A stretch of 8,861 bases of DNA from JAICTV01 sp035634055 (GTDB taxonomy: Bacteria > Planctomycetota > Phycisphaerae > Tepidisphaerales > Tepidisphaeraceae): positions 1-8,861 of the forward strand of contig DASQDR010000171.1 in the NCBI GenBank assembly GCA_035634055.1, in the 5' to 3' direction. Positions 1 through 7,025 of the stretch are shown in pieces. A program made the translations under genes and the position numbers. The notes under the pieces were generated by a model that ran no database searches, had not been told where the DNA came from, and worked only from the letters and a program-made list of their open reading frames with translations. Each line of letters starts with the position of its first letter. Positions within the stretch are counted from its first letter, which is position 1.

Positions 1-1266
1 CGCGGTGACGGGGACGCCCTCCTTCACCTCGATCGCCTGGTGCAGGCCGTGCCGCCAGGAGCGGTCGGCCATGATGCGACCGGTGAACTCGTCGATGATC
101 TGCACCTTCTGATCCTCGGTCACCAGGTACTGCTCGTCGCGCACGTAGCAGTACTTGGCGACCAGCGCCTGGGTGACCAGCTCCTCGCGGCGGCGGCGGC
201 CCTTCCAGAAGCTGGCCTGCTGGGTGGCGTCGGTCAGCTCGTCCAGCCGGTCCTGTCCGCGCTGGGTCAGGTCGATGTTGCGGACGGTGAAGTCGATGGT
301 GAAGTCGCGGTTGATGTCCAGCATCTCCGCCAGCTCGCTGGCCGCGCGGTAGAGCATGGCGTTGGCGTTGTCGTCGGGGGAGTTGCTGATGATCAGCGGC
401 GTGACCGCCTCGTCGACCAGCAGCGAGTCCGCCTCGTCGACGATCACCTTCGACAGCCCCGGCACGGTCAGGCGCGCGTTGGTCTGCCCGGTCGCCAGCA
501 GCCCGGCGACCGCCTGAGCGGGCGTGCGCAGGTTGCCGAGCGTGTCCTGCCCGCCCCAGACCGGCGGCTCCTTGTCGGTCGTGATCGGGCGCACCTTGGC
601 CAGCGTGTCGAGCTGGATCTGGTCGCGCAGGAAGTCGGCGACCAGCTCCTTGCTGGTGATGTAGACGATCCCCTTGCGGTACTGCTCCAGGCGGTCCTGC
701 GGCGAGGTCTCGTGCGTCACGTAGCCAACGCTGAGCCCGAGCATCTCGTAGATCGGACCCATGTGCTCGGCGTCGCGCTGCACGAGGTAATCGTTGACGG
801 TGATGATGTGCACCGGCCGGCCGCTCCAGCCCCAGACCGATGCGCCCAGCGCGGCGGTGATGGTCTTGCCCTCGCCGGTGGCCATCTCGGCGATCGCGCC
901 GCGGCACATCGCCAGCGCGCCCATCACCTGCACCGGGTAGGGGCGCTTGCCGATGGCGCGGAGGACGCCCTCGCGCGCGACGGCCACGGCGCGGTCGAGC
1001 TTCTCCCCCTGGAGCCGCCCGAGCCGCGCCTCGTCGCGCATGGCCTGCACTTCCTCGCGGAAGCGGGAGGCGGACAGGCCGTGGATCTCCGGCTCGAGCT
1101 TCTCGATCCGCGCCGCCTGCTGCTTGAGCTGCGGCAGGACCGGGATGCGGTTCTTGAAGTACCCGCGGACGGAGTTGACCAGCGAGTCCATGCCCTTCAG
1201 CTCCGGCGCCTTCACGCGCCGGGCGTCGTACACGGACCAGAGCTCGGAGTTGGCGATCGCGGTCAT
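1..1266 (-). CDS. Divergent SecA-type translocase ATPase (5' part; C-terminus beyond the left edge)
   Basis: This is the last visible gene of the minus-strand cluster. The first 422 codons are present and the frame is open at the window edge. SecA family members are cytoplasmic ATPases that push proteins through the SecYEG channel. Visible features are a Walker A ATGEGKT at residues 129-135 (Lys134), ITVNDYL near 156-161, a Walker B/DEAD box at 277-280 (VIVDEADSLL), LVDEAVTPLIIS near 283-294 and IIDEFTGRIM near 390-399, followed by the GLHQAIE-KEGV block. It departs from housekeeping SecA: the usual EMRTGEGKT reads EMATGEGKT, the hallmark YGTNNEFGFDYLRDN is replaced by YITSKELVADFLRDQ (202-216), and about 40 extra residues sit between that block and the DEAD box. 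I therefore read it as a specialised SecA paralogue, not the essential secA. The ATG at 1264-1266 lies 5 nt beyond a hairpin and has no Shine-Dalgarno site. Family assignment is firm; substrate and role are unknown. Confidence 0.92.
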   Translation of the reverse strand, partial: MTAIANSELWSVYDARRVKAPELKGMDSLVNSVRGYFKNRIPVLPQLKQQAARIEKLEPEIHGLSASRFREEVQAMRDEARLGRLQGEKLDRAVAVAREGVLRAIGKRPYPVQVMGALAMCRGAIAEMATGEGKTITAALGASVWGWSGRPVHIITVNDYLVQRDAEHMGPIYEMLGLSVGYVTHETSPQDRLEQYRKGIVYITSKELVADFLRDQIQLDTLAKVRPITTDKEPPVWGGQDTLGNLRTPAQAVAGLLATGQTNARLTVPGLSKVIVDEADSLLVDEAVTPLIISNSPDDNANAMLYRAASELAEMLDINRDFTIDFTVRNIDLTQRGQDRLDELTDATQQASFWKGRRRREELVTQALVAKYCYVRDEQYLVTEDQKVQIIDEFTGRIMADRSWRHGLHQAIEVKEGVPVTA

Positions 1267-1271
1267 TGGAA

Positions 1272-1355
1272 GAGTTGCCAGTTGATAGTTGCCAGTTGCC
1301 GGTGGGAGCCGCCGGACGCCATTTCTGGCAACCGGCAACTCACAACTGACAACTC
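1272..1355. repeat. Hairpin of AGTTGCC heptamers, copy 1
   Basis: The left arm (1272-1302) is four tandem heptamers of the AGTTGCC type. The right arm (1325-1355) is their imperfect inverse complement. By hand, 26 of 31 arm positions pair around a 22-nt loop. The outer edge of the right arm overlaps the TGA stop of the M50 gene (1354-1356). The left arm ends 5 nt from the ATG of the SecA-like gene. Arms and loop edges resemble the element at 3588-3686, including a shared GGTGGGAG at the loop start, so the two are copies of one dispersed family. There is no T-tract, so it is not a classical intrinsic terminator. It could shape the mRNA between the two genes. Confidence 0.88.
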
Positions 1356-3579
1356 ATGTCTGGAACCACTGGCTTTCCTGGTTCTTCGCCTCGATGAGCT
1401 GGTAGAAGCGGTTGGCCCAGGTCCAGATCAGGGGCTTTTTGTCGACGGTCAGGCGGACCCAGGCGCGCTGGCCGGAGGTGAAGACGTTGCCCGGGTTGGG
1501 CAGGGCGACCTTCATCTCGTGCTGCGGGGTCTGGGCGAACTCGCCCTGCTGGTCGCGCGGGTCGGAGACGATGTCGCCGCCGCCGGCGACGGTGAGCGAC
1601 CGGCTGGGGAGCCGTTGCGTCGCGCCGCGGATCAGCCGGGCCTGCCCGCCCTTGAGGGTGGTGCCCTGGTCGCTGACCAGGCGGATCTCCGGGTCCTTGG
1701 CGAGCTTCAGCGTGCCGTCGTTGCTCTGGAGCCGCCGGGCCAGCGCGACCTCGCGCTGCTCGACGACGGTTCGCACGACGAGCTTGTCGTTGGTCTCGAC
1801 GCGCAGCAGCTCGGTGCCGCGCGGGACGAACTTGCCGGGGAGGAACTTCAGCTCCGGCGCGATCACCTGCCCGTCGATCGGGGCGCGGACGACCAGCTCC
1901 GCCTGCTGCCGCCTGGCCTCGGTGAGCTGGTGGGTGAAGGTCTCGATGTCGATCAGGTCGATCATGGCCTGCGCCATGTCGCCGCTGCCGCGCGACTGCT
2001 GCTCCTTGAGGGTGAGCCCGCGCAGGCTGGCCTCGAGCTTCTTGATCTTGGTTTGCAACTCCGGGTCGGAGAGGACGAGCAGGACGTCGCCCTTCTTGAC
2101 CCACTGCGCGTCGCGGGCGCGGATGTCGGCGACGAAGCCGCCCTGCTCGGCGTTGACCACTTCCTTGGCGACCGGCTCTAGGACCCCCTTGGCGTCGACG
2201 TAGACGTTGAACGGGATCCGCCCGATCAGGATGAACGCCAGCACCGCCACCACGACCACGAACGCCGTCGCGCGCCCGCGCTTGCGGTGCAGCTCCGGCT
2301 CCAGGGCGAGGTACTTGAACGTCTTCACCCACGGCACGATCAGCCAGGTGGCGATGCCGCCCAGCGCCATCAGCACGCCGAGCACCGGCACCTGCCAGGC
2401 GACCAGCAGGATGATCATGATGCCGACGAAGATGCGGTAGCAGGTCGAGGCGATGCCGTAGAAGAACAGCCACAGCCGCTGGCTGACCGGCGGCAGCGGC
2501 TGCTGGCTCTTGACGCGGAACACGTGCCGCTTGATCAGCCCGAGCAGGTAGTCCTTGCTCTTCTGCTGGAGGTTGGGGATCTCCAGCCAGTCCGACAGCA
2601 TGTAGTACCCGTCGTAGCGCAGCAGCGGGTTGGCGTTGAAGATGACGGTGGTGAAGCCGGCGATCATGATGGCGTCGCACGCCAGCTCGTTGATCGGCAG
2701 CCCCATGATCGGCACGCCGGGCGTGGTGTTCATCCAGATGAACGCGGCGATGGCGGCGAGGAACAGCTCGACCACCATTCCGCCCGCGCCGACGAACATG
2801 CGCTGCCAGCGGCTGGGGAAGGCCCACGCGCTGGAGGCATCGACGTACGGCGTGGGGATGAACACCAGGAGCATCAGCCCCATCTCGTGACACTCGCCGC
2901 CGAACCGCCGGCAGGCGAAGGCGTGGCCCATCTCGTGGCAGAACTTGAGCAGCCAGAAGACGACGAAGAGGTAGAACGCCTTCTCCGGGTTGGCCCCGAT
3001 CGACAGCGCCTCCTGGTAGGCGCGCATGAACCCGCCCCAGCGCGGCACCATCAGCACGACCGCCGTCGCCACCACCGCAAGCCAGACCAGCGCGCCGATC
3101 GGGCTCATGACCCAGCGCGCCACCGGCATCCAGCGCTTGAGCACCCGGTCCGGGTCCCACAGCGGGATGCGCGGGAACAGGATGTTCATCAACCGGCCCT
3201 GCATCTTGCGCTTGAGCTGCTTCTTGTGGCGGCGCAAGAGGACGTTGGAGTCGGCGGTGAGGTCGGATTCGAGCAGGTTGGCGGCGTGGAGCTGCGAGAG
3301 GATCTGGATGACTTCCGGCTGGGTCGGCGCCTCGTCGTCGAGCGTCCCGCCCACCAGGTCCCAAGCCTCGCCGACCGTGCGCGAGCCGTCGAGCAGTCCG
3401 ACGAAGCGATAGGCGGCGTCGGACAGGCGGTGGTACTGGTTACCGGCCGGATCGCGCACGACGTACCACCGCTCGCCGCGGTAGTACTGCCGCGAGATCT
3501 GCGCGCTCGGCCGGAGCCGCGCGCGGAGGTTCACCACGCGGTACCAGGACTCGGAGAATGTGGGGCGGAGTTGGAGCAT
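1354..3579 (-). CDS. PqqD-like / M50 site-2 protease / HlyD adaptor fusion membrane protein
   Basis: This 741-residue polytopic protein is predicted to be an inner-membrane zinc protease fused to a periplasmic adaptor. Residues about 25-110 resemble a PqqD-like winged-helix domain (YRGERWYVVRDP, then YHRLSDAAYRFVGLLDG), a fold that binds leader peptides in RiPP pathways. The M50 core follows, with HEMGH at 215-219 (His215, Glu216, His219) inside a membrane segment and NANPLLRYDGYY near 315-326, where Asp323 is the likely third zinc ligand. Hydrophobic segments are near 158-178, 200-213, 233-245, 263-283, 370-395, 400-417 and 437-455. The C-terminal 285 residues are HlyD-like: a lipoyl half-motif near 470-505, a short helical hairpin near 505-560, the second half (VVRAPIDGQVI) near 563-573, then a beta-barrel. 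The catalytic residues look intact, so proteolysis is plausible. It lies 119 bp downstream of the GAF/HlyD gene across a hairpin and has no visible Shine-Dalgarno site. Domain calls are strong; the substrate is unknown. Confidence 0.95.
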   Translation of the reverse strand: MLQLRPTFSESWYRVVNLRARLRPSAQISRQYYRGERWYVVRDPAGNQYHRLSDAAYRFVGLLDGSRTVGEAWDLVGGTLDDEAPTQPEVIQILSQLHAANLLESDLTADSNVLLRRHKKQLKRKMQGRLMNILFPRIPLWDPDRVLKRWMPVARWVMSPIGALVWLAVVATAVVLMVPRWGGFMRAYQEALSIGANPEKAFYLFVVFWLLKFCHEMGHAFACRRFGGECHEMGLMLLVFIPTPYVDASSAWAFPSRWQRMFVGAGGMVVELFLAAIAAFIWMNTTPGVPIMGLPINELACDAIMIAGFTTVIFNANPLLRYDGYYMLSDWLEIPNLQQKSKDYLLGLIKRHVFRVKSQQPLPPVSQRLWLFFYGIASTCYRIFVGIMIILLVAWQVPVLGVLMALGGIATWLIVPWVKTFKYLALEPELHRKRGRATAFVVVVAVLAFILIGRIPFNVYVDAKGVLEPVAKEVVNAEQGGFVADIRARDAQWVKKGDVLLVLSDPELQTKIKKLEASLRGLTLKEQQSRGSGDMAQAMIDLIDIETFTHQLTEARRQQAELVVRAPIDGQVIAPELKFLPGKFVPRGTELLRVETNDKLVVRTVVEQREVALARRLQSNDGTLKLAKDPEIRLVSDQGTTLKGGQARLIRGATQRLPSRSLTVAGGGDIVSDPRDQQGEFAQTPQHEMKVALPNPGNVFTSGQRAWVRLTVDKKPLIWTWANRFYQLIEAKNQESQWFQT

Positions 3580-3587
3580 GGCGGAGA

Positions 3588-3686
3588 AGTTGCCAGTTGC
3601 CAGTTGTTAGTTGCCGGTGGGAGAGTCGCCCGCGGTGCGCTGCGCGTTGCCTTTTACTGGCAACTGGCAACGAACAACTGGCAACT
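3588..3686. repeat. Hairpin of AGTTGCC heptamers, copy 2
   Basis: The left arm (3588-3617) is exactly four heptamers: AGTTGCC, AGTTGCC, AGTTGTT, AGTTGCC. The right arm (3657-3686) is the inverse complement with swapped variants, so 24 of 30 positions pair by hand. The loop (3618-3656) is longer than in the copy at 1272-1355, but it starts with the same GGTGGGAG context and ends in a similar GCC-T-rich-CTGGCAAC edge. The element fills most of the gap between the GAF/HlyD stop (3699-3701) and the M50 start (3577-3579). Its left arm ends 8 nt before that start codon. It is not an intrinsic terminator because no T-run follows on either strand. Confidence 0.88.
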
Positions 3687-3698
3687 CTGCCCGCCAGG

Positions 3699-5684
3699 CT
3701 AGATCCAAAGCTTGAGCCGGACGAACTCGATCAGGCGGTGGGTCCACTTCCAGCCGAGGGAGGTCGGGGCGACGTCGACGCGGGCCTCGCCTTCCATGCC
3801 GGGGAGCCACGGCGGGGTGACCTTCTTGCCGCTCTCGTCGACGGGCCAGTCCTTGCTGCTCGGGTCGATGGCGACGATCACCTTGAAGTGGCTGCCGCCG
3901 TCCTTCGCCTCGGTGCTGGGGACGACGCGCTCGACCTTGAACGGGAAGCGGTCCTGCGGAAGGCTGGTGATGGCCAGCTTGCCGGAGGCGTTTGCCTTGA
4001 CGTTCTGCACGTCGCGCTCGGCGACGCGCAGCTCGCCGCGGAGCTTGTCGGGCTGCCCGATGACCATGAGCTGGTCGCCGAGCTTAACGGGGGAATTCTT
4101 CTTGTCCTTGAGGTCGCCCTCGAGCACCTCGCCGTCGATGTCCGCCTTCACGACCGAGTGGTCGATGCGGAACTGGAACAAATCTGCCTCCGCCAGCGCG
4201 GCGGCGCGCTTCTCGCGCTCGATGTTGGCCTCGGCGACCTTGGGCGGGCGCTCGCCCATGTACTTCCAGTAAGCCTTCTCAGCGGTGTTGGCCTCGCCGA
4301 GGGCGCGGGTCATCTCCTTGCGCAGCTCGGTGGTGTCCAGCTCGAACAGGACGGTCTTGCCCCCCTGCACGGCGTCGCCGGGGCGGACGTGAACTTCCTT
4401 GATGAACCCTTCGAACGGCGCGCTCACGTACCGGCGCTCGCTGGGGGCGAACGAGAACGGCGCCACGACCTGGTACATCGGCTTGTAGAACGACCACGGG
4501 CTGATGAAGTAGAGCCCGAACAGCAGGAAGGCGACCAGCGTCTTGGCCAGCCAGTGCTTCGGGCCGATCAGCCCCTTGTAGCCTTCCTTCGCGCTGAGCC
4601 CGACCTTGGTGATCATCCAGCGGTCGTTCTCGTGGCGGTCGTAAAGCTGCGGGGCGAGCAGGTCGGCGGCAACGGAGAGCCCGTTGGCCGCCTGCGGGCC
4701 GAGCTGCGACCCCGGCGCGAATTCCAGCGTCAGCACGCCGATGATCTCCGCCTGGCGGCGCAGCGGCAGCGAGATCACGCTGTTGCCGCCCTGCGAGCGG
4801 CTCAGCGCCTGCGCCTCGCGGGTGACGTTCTCGCTGCTGGTGCCGTCGGGCTCGAACTGCACGACCTCGTCCTGGTCCAGGCACTCCTCCATCGCGCGCT
4901 CGATCTGCACGATGAGTTCCTGGCGCTTGTCGAACTCCTCGGTGTGCGACAGCGCCTTGACGCGCACGCGCTCGTTCTTGAGCCACCCGATGCTGACGCG
5001 GCTGGCGCCGGTGCGGGTGGCGAGCTCGTTGCACAAGTTCATCGCCGCCGCCTGGAACCCCTGGGCGGTGGCGACGGCGGTCGCGAGCTGGAGCACGTGC
5101 TGGTGGCTCTGCGCGATCATCCGCGCCTGCTCGCTGGTGCGCTTCAGCGTGTACAGGTCGAAGTAGCCGGCGACGAGCTGCATGCTCGTCAGCCGCTGCT
5201 GGGCGCGCTCGGTGTCGCGGCAGCGGGTGATGACGGCGCTGGCGGCGACGACCTCCCCGTCGTTGCGGAGCAGCGTGACCAGGCAGAACTGCGCGTCGAC
5301 CATGTCGCCGCCGGCGGCGCCCACCTCCAGCGCGCCGTCCTTGCCCTGCGCGACGCATTGCCCGACGAGCCCCTGGAACGCGGTGATGGCCGCGGCGCGG
5401 GTCTCGGCGCTGCTGTTGTCCGGGCGGATGTGGGCGATGGGGCGCAGGCCGAACTGCGGCTCGCCCTTGTCATCGGTGGTGCGCTCGATGAGGAAGCCGG
5501 CGGCCTCGGTGCCGGCGACGACGACCGCCTGGGTGTGAATCAGGTCGTTGATGAAGCCCGGCAGGTTGGCGGTGGTCGCGAGCAGCCGCTGCACCAGCTT
5601 CGAGCGGGAGACCCCGCCGGAGATGCCGGTCTGCTGTTGCCCCTCGTTTCCCTGCGACGATGATTCGACGATTCCTGATGCCAC
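3699..5684 (-). CDS. GAF-domain sensor / HlyD adaptor fusion membrane protein
   Basis: This 661-residue protein joins a cytoplasmic sensory part to a periplasmic adaptor. Residues 195-345 look like a GAF domain: VSIGWLKNERVRVKALSH near 230-247 and SVISLPLRRQAEIIGVLTLE near 302-321. Residues about 40-180 may be a second, degenerate GAF-like domain. One membrane segment lies near 378-397 (LAKTLVAFLLFGLYFISPW). The HlyD part follows: a lipoyl half near 415-450 (SAPFEGFIKEVHVRPGDAV), a short helical hairpin near 450-505, the second half near 508-545 and a beta-barrel to about 640. There is no N-terminal signal peptide, which fits an N-in, C-out topology. The start is GTG at 5682-5684, backed by an AAGGGA site 6 nt upstream and an in-frame stop at 5715-5717. 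It lies 84 bp after the first HlyD gene; that gap lacks the repeat hairpins. The ligand sensed by the GAF domain cannot be inferred. Confidence 0.93.
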   Translation of the reverse strand: MASGIVESSSQGNEGQQQTGISGGVSRSKLVQRLLATTANLPGFINDLIHTQAVVVAGTEAAGFLIERTTDDKGEPQFGLRPIAHIRPDNSSAETRAAAITAFQGLVGQCVAQGKDGALEVGAAGGDMVDAQFCLVTLLRNDGEVVAASAVITRCRDTERAQQRLTSMQLVAGYFDLYTLKRTSEQARMIAQSHQHVLQLATAVATAQGFQAAAMNLCNELATRTGASRVSIGWLKNERVRVKALSHTEEFDKRQELIVQIERAMEECLDQDEVVQFEPDGTSSENVTREAQALSRSQGGNSVISLPLRRQAEIIGVLTLEFAPGSQLGPQAANGLSVAADLLAPQLYDRHENDRWMITKVGLSAKEGYKGLIGPKHWLAKTLVAFLLFGLYFISPWSFYKPMYQVVAPFSFAPSERRYVSAPFEGFIKEVHVRPGDAVQGGKTVLFELDTTELRKEMTRALGEANTAEKAYWKYMGERPPKVAEANIEREKRAAALAEADLFQFRIDHSVVKADIDGEVLEGDLKDKKNSPVKLGDQLMVIGQPDKLRGELRVAERDVQNVKANASGKLAITSLPQDRFPFKVERVVPSTEAKDGGSHFKVIVAIDPSSKDWPVDESGKKVTPPWLPGMEGEARVDVAPTSLGWKWTHRLIEFVRLKLWI

Positions 5685-5690
5685 GCGGAT

Positions 5691-5696
5691 TCCCTT
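5691..5696 (-). promoter_or_regulatory. Ribosome binding site of the GAF/HlyD gene
   Basis: On the minus strand AAGGGA lies 6 nt upstream of the GTG at 5682-5684. It decides this non-ATG start. It is the clearest Shine-Dalgarno-like site I can see in the window; the starts that follow repeat hairpins have none. Confidence 0.65.
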
Positions 5697-5768
5697 GCGG
5701 TTGATCCTATCAAACTACTGCGACGGCGGCGAGAAGCCAACGCCTACTTGCGACGACCGCCGGAGAGA

Positions 5769-6692
5769 TTAAGGCTGCGCCGCGCGGGGCAGCTCCAGCG
5801 CCGCGGCCGCGGCGGGGCTCGCCTGCCCCGGGCTTAGTTCCGCCGGCAGCCGGACCTGCACTTGCAGACCGGTGTCGCGGTTCGCCCGGTTGTTCATCTC
5901 CAGGCGGATCTTCTGCGTGTCCGACGCGTGATCGGCGACCGGCGAGCGGTAGGTGAGCGTGGCGCGCTGCCACTGCGTTTCCTCGAGGTACTTCACCTCA
6001 AGCGACTGCCCCACGTTCAGCCGCTGCGCCTGCGGGACCGGCAGGTGGAACTCGATCCAGAGCGGGTCGTTCTGCACCACGCTCATGATCGGCTTCTGCG
6101 GGTCGGTCACCTCGCCCACCTTCGTCTCGATCACCTCGACGTACCCGTTCACCGGGCTCGTCAGCCGCATCTTCTCGACCTTGTACTTCTGCCGCTTCGC
6201 CTCGAGCTGCGCCTTCTGCTGCTCCAGCTCGGCGATCTTCACTTGGGCCTCGGCGTAGACGACCTTCACCTCGGCCTCTTCCAGCTCCGAGGCGGTGGCG
6301 TTGTTGATCTTGCGCAGCTCCTGCAGGCGCCCGAGCTGAACCTGCTTGACCTTCAGGTCCGCCTTCGACGCCTCGATGCGAACGATGGAAGTGGCTTCGA
6401 TCTCGAGGGCTTCAAGGGCGGCCTGCTCCTCGCGGGCATCCTGCTGGAGCAGGACGTCGCCCTGCTTGACGCGCTGCCCTTCCTTCACCGGCAGTTCCAG
6501 GACCACGCCGAGCTGGTTCAGCCCAAGCTTGACCGGAACCGACGGCTTGGTGATGCCGGTGATCACGTCAGTGCCCTGCTGAGGCTGCTGCGAGGCCGGC
6601 GGAACTTGCGCCAGCGCCGCGCGGCTACCCAGCACGGCGGCGGCGAGGGAAAGGGCGATGCCCGGGCGATTTCGCAGCATTTTCGTCAGCAT
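5769..6692 (-). CDS. Secreted HlyD/RND-type periplasmic adaptor
   Basis: This 307-residue protein is the first gene of the minus-strand cluster. Residues 1-28 form a signal peptide (basic start, hydrophobic GIALSLAAAVLG core, cleavage likely after AALA before Gln29). A lipoyl half-motif spans about 45-88 (GVVLELPVKEGQRVKQGDVL near 62-81). A long charged coiled-coil hairpin covers about 88-178. The second lipoyl half is near 178-208 (LTSPVNGYVEVIETKVGEV), and a beta-barrel runs to about 283. An Ala/Pro-rich tail ends the protein. Such adaptors bridge inner-membrane pumps to outer-membrane channels, but no RND or ABC pump and no TolC-like channel is encoded in the window. Its nearest partners are the two HlyD fusion proteins downstream. 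The start at 6690-6692 was chosen over the ATG at 6678-6680 because a weak GGGA lies upstream; either leaves a complete signal peptide. The fold is certain; the partner is inferred. Confidence 0.93.
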   Translation of the reverse strand: MLTKMLRNRPGIALSLAAAVLGSRAALAQVPPASQQPQQGTDVITGITKPSVPVKLGLNQLGVVLELPVKEGQRVKQGDVLLQQDAREEQAALEALEIEATSIVRIEASKADLKVKQVQLGRLQELRKINNATASELEEAEVKVVYAEAQVKIAELEQQKAQLEAKRQKYKVEKMRLTSPVNGYVEVIETKVGEVTDPQKPIMSVVQNDPLWIEFHLPVPQAQRLNVGQSLEVKYLEETQWQRATLTYRSPVADHASDTQKIRLEMNNRANRDTGLQVQVRLPAELSPGQASPAAAAALELPRAAQP

Positions 6693-7025
6693 GAAGGTCC
6701 CATTCTAGCGAGGCGGAGGCAGCCGGACCGTCGGCCATGACGGGCGGGAACGTTTGGTACGGCCCGACGAGAAACCCTGTTCGGGCGATCGTCTGCCCCG
6801 TGATACATAATGTAGAGAGTCGGTCAAGCCGCTTTTCACGGCCACCAAAAAGCTTTATCGCATATCGCACGCTCATCGGCAGCCCGCGCGCGTCCGCTTG
6901 AGGCTTCGCCGCAAGCCCCGCGTTTTCAGCGAGTGACCGCTGTCATTATCGGACAGGCGCCAGGTCGCCGTTGAGGGGAACCCGCCGGCGCCGCGCCCGC
7001 CGCCGTCACCGGCGCGTCGCCGGGC
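6693..7025. other. Intergenic region between the export cluster and the zincin gene
   Basis: These 333 bp hold no convincing gene on either strand. Position 6800-6827 carries the best promoter candidate for the minus-strand cluster, in the least GC-rich part, with an 11-bp palindrome at 6804-6814. A small nested hairpin lies at 6896-6916 (GCTTG and GGC pairing with GCC and CAAGC around a TTC loop). A shorter one lies at 6940-6956 (CTGTC/GACAG). The end nearest the zincin stop (about 6980-7025) is almost pure G and C with several short inverted repeats. It might help end zincin transcription, but no T-tract follows. Confidence 0.6.
6800..6827 (-). promoter_or_regulatory. Candidate sigma70-like promoter of the adaptor/M50/SecA cluster
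   Basis: On the minus strand TTGACC (6827-6822) is followed after 16 nt by TATCAC (6805-6800). The -35 matches 5 of 6 consensus bases and the -10 matches 4 of 6. This would start a leader of roughly 100 nt before the HlyD ATG. It lies in the only AT-richer island of the intergenic region. An 11-bp palindrome (TACAT-A-ATGTA, 6804-6814) overlaps the -10 box and could be an operator. Consensus matching alone is weak evidence in an organism whose promoters are poorly described. Confidence 0.3.

Noticed and set aside
40..2181. Long open frame on the plus strand opposite the SecA and M50 genes
   Set aside because: It is antisense to two genes with clear family motifs, shares their codon boundaries for much of its length, and its Leu/Val/Arg/Asp-rich translation shows no domain. 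Long spurious frames are expected in GC-rich DNA.
1340..3364. Second minus-strand frame inside the M50 gene
   Set aside because: Out-of-frame Arg/Ala/Pro-rich shadow on the same strand. The overlapping frame carries HEMGH, the NP...DG motif, membrane segments and the HlyD domain.
2287..3702. Plus-strand frame opposite the M50 gene
   Set aside because: Antisense shadow of the M50/HlyD fusion with His/Arg/Glu-rich low-complexity translation and no motif. It also runs through the repeat hairpin at 3588-3686.
3558..5663. Plus-strand frame opposite the GAF/HlyD gene
   Set aside because: Shadow of a gene with strong GAF and HlyD features. Its start lies inside the M50 coding end and repeat, with no recognisable domains.
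5862..6740. Plus-strand frame opposite the first HlyD gene
   Set aside because: Antisense to a gene with a signal peptide, coiled coil and lipoyl motifs; the translation is repetitive Leu/Asp/His/Arg without a domain.
6625..6876. Small minus-strand frame of 83 codons upstream of the HlyD gene
   Set aside because: It overlaps the HlyD start, runs through the promoter candidate and has no recognisable motif or ribosome site.
6896..6916. Small nested hairpin as a terminator or small RNA
   Set aside because: Five plus three base pairs with no T-tract and no promoter beside it; short hairpins like this are common in GC-rich DNA.
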